Shown piece by piece: positions 7,154 through 8,396 of a stretch of DNA of 8,396 nucleotides. The notes below the pieces were generated by a model. It was not told the origin of the DNA and did no database searches. It worked only from the letters and a program-made list of their open reading frames with translations. The position numbers were made by a program, and so were the translations under genes. The stretch's first letter is position 1. Every line of letters starts with the position of its first letter. This stretch comes from Armatimonadota bacterium (GTDB lineage Bacteria > Armatimonadota > JAAZEB01). The DNA lies in NCBI GenBank assembly GCA_012841485.1, contig DUUU01000599.1:1-8396 (forward strand), written 5' to 3'.

Positions 7154-7213
7154 CCCGGAGGCGGGGAACCCGGCATGACGCTACGCGGCTGCACCACGCC
7201 GGGCGTGCCTCGC

Positions 7214-8396
7214 CTACTTCTTCTTCGTCCGTGTCTTCTTTTTCTGCTGCGCGGCCCGCTTCTTGATCAGTTCGGCTCGCTTCTTATCCACGCTTGCGGG
7301 CTTTCCCTTGCGGCTGGCAAGCTGGGCCTTCTGGCGATTGGCGATCGCCTCGGCGATCTTGCCATCGTCGCCGCTCCCGCTGCGCTTGGCCACGGCCGTG
7401 CGATAGGCGGTGTTCGCGCTCGGCTCCAGCCATTCCGCGATGACGCGCGGCGGAGTGGTCAGCTCGTATCCGGCCATATACCGCGCCGCCGCGAGGATCG
7501 CCGCGTAGTGAACCACGGTCCGATGTTCCAGGGCTAGGTCCCAGGCCCGTCGCGTCTCCACCAGGATCGTGGGCACACCCTCCTTCACCGCGAAGTAGCG
7601 GTGGGCGAGACGGGGCTCGCGATAGTTGAAGACGGGGCGCGCGTAGATGCGCATCGACTGTTCGCGCAGCGGTCCGACCACCGCGGCAATCGCGGCGTTG
7701 CAGGCAGCGCCCACGCCGCCGCGGGCGCCTGCCTCCGGCTCCATCGCCTCGACGAAGCTCGGCGTCTGGTCCGTGGGATGGAGCTCATGGAGATCCATGA
7801 TCAGGTCCGGCTGCCACTTGCGCACGGCCTGCACGATGGCGCGCGTCTCCGGCTGAGACTGCGAGAGCCAGTCGCGGTTGAGATCCACGTTGCGCGCGTT
7901 ACGGCGCTGATTCTTCTCGACGCCATCCACGTTGAGCATCGGCACGACCAGGAAGGTGACCCGGCGCAGGATCTCGAGCTTCGCTGGATCCTCCGTGGTG
8001 GCATACTCCTTCAGGAACCGCATCACCCCTTCGGTGCTGGCGGGCTCGTTCCCGTGCTGCCGGCACAGGATGAACACGCGCCGGGGCCGGGCCTCCTCCA
8101 TCGCCGGCGCCGCCATGGCGGCCTCGACGGGGGCAGGTGCCTCGTCCACCGGGTCCAGCGTCAGCGTGAGCACGTTGGATGCGGGCTCGGTCGCGTCGCT
8201 CTCGGGGGCATCCACGCCCGGCTCCGGTGCCGTTGCCGCGGGATCCTCCGCTGGCTCCTCCACATCGCCTGAACTCTCGGGGGCTTCGACGGGCTCGGCG
8301 CTCAGGACCGCCGTCAGAATCGGCTTTCCTTTGAGCGTCGTGCCGATCTGCACAACGCGCATCTGGGGGCCGCCCGGCGAAGAGGCCGACGCGCAC
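7214..8396 (-). CDS. M14-family zinc carboxypeptidase-like protein, 5' end outside window
   Basis: The frame is open to the right edge: eleven codons precede the ATG at 8362 without a stop, and no Shine-Dalgarno site precedes that ATG. VVQIGTTLKGKPI matches an internal strand of the M14 domain rather than an N-terminus, so the true start lies upstream. Numbered from the 8362 Met, zinc ligands are H103 and E106 (HGNE) and H192 (DLHE). The substrate-binding RNARNVDLNRDW stands at 154-165 and the probable catalytic Glu is E269 (ILVET). These are the hallmarks of M14 metallocarboxypeptidases; related folds include murein peptide amidases and carboxypeptidases. An acidic Pro/Glu/Ala-rich insert (about 24-92) splits the first strands of the domain, and the last 57 residues or so are Lys/Arg-rich, ending KKKTRTKKK. 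Substrate is unknown. Adjacency to alr hints at a cell-wall peptide role, but degradation of proteins or peptides is equally possible. A signal peptide cannot be assessed. Confidence 0.85.
   Translation of the reverse strand, partial: CASASSPGGPQMRVVQIGTTLKGKPILTAVLSAEPVEAPESSGDVEEPAEDPAATAPEPGVDAPESDATEPASNVLTLTLDPVDEAPAPVEAAMAAPAMEEARPRRVFILCRQHGNEPASTEGVMRFLKEYATTEDPAKLEILRRVTFLVVPMLNVDGVEKNQRRNARNVDLNRDWLSQSQPETRAIVQAVRKWQPDLIMDLHELHPTDQTPSFVEAMEPEAGARGGVGAACNAAIAAVVGPLREQSMRIYARPVFNYREPRLAHRYFAVKEGVPTILVETRRAWDLALEHRTVVHYAAILAAARYMAGYELTTPPRVIAEWLEPSANTAYRTAVAKRSGSGDDGKIAEAIANRQKAQLASRKGKPASVDKKRAELIKKRAAQQKKKTRTKKK

Noticed and set aside
7195..7207. Short inverted repeat CACGC/GCGTG just after the M14 stop as a terminator
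   Set aside because: The stem is only 5 base pairs with a 3-base loop and no T-run; such matches are common by chance in GC-rich DNA.
6347..7537. A 396-codon plus-strand open frame opposite alr and the M14 gene
   Set aside because: It crosses two convincing minus-strand genes and their gap, and its translation shows no domain or motif.
8360..8362. ATG at 8362 as the true start of the M14 peptidase
   Set aside because: The frame stays open to the window edge, no Shine-Dalgarno site precedes the ATG, and the sequence just after it is already an internal part of the M14 domain.

Overview
The window is a GC-rich bacterial chromosome segment with six genes, all on the minus strand, so transcription runs from high to low coordinates. 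No RNA genes, insertion sequences, CRISPR arrays or phage genes were seen. The combination of prepilin-like proteins with the FTLIELLVVIAIIAILAAILFPVFA-type N-terminus and an H-X9-DG motif, a large secreted GH123/DUF4091-like protein, and a secreted CBM9-like protein points to Armatimonadota, with Planctomycetota or a related group as the alternative. This is inferred from gene content only, because there is no rRNA or other phylogenetic marker to read.

Right part (6020-8396), in transcription order: the 3' part of a zinc carboxypeptidase-like gene of the M14 family, whose start lies outside the window, then an alanine racemase gene (alr) 60-odd bases downstream. Both could bear on peptidoglycan peptides, but that link is an inference. 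The peptidase carries an acidic low-complexity insert and a Lys-rich tail. The racemase has an atypical C-terminal region.

Middle (5826-6019): the alr-to-pilin gap contains the one strong promoter in the window, TTGACA and TATACT separated by 17 bases, pointing at the pilin-like genes.

Left part (1-5825): a probable four-gene operon. Two tandem, equal-length (227 aa) prepilin-like H-X9-DG proteins, about 80% identical by hand count, are followed by a 1087-residue secreted multidomain protein with a C-terminal GH123/DUF4091-like region, then by a secreted CBM9-like protein whose ATG overlaps the preceding stop codon (TGATG). The CBM9-like gene runs off the left edge. The first three genes have near-perfect Shine-Dalgarno sequences at the same 5-base spacing. 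All four products look exported, so the set reads as an envelope or extracellular module that pairs pilin-like proteins with glycan-binding or glycan-processing proteins. Its substrate cannot be read from the sequence.
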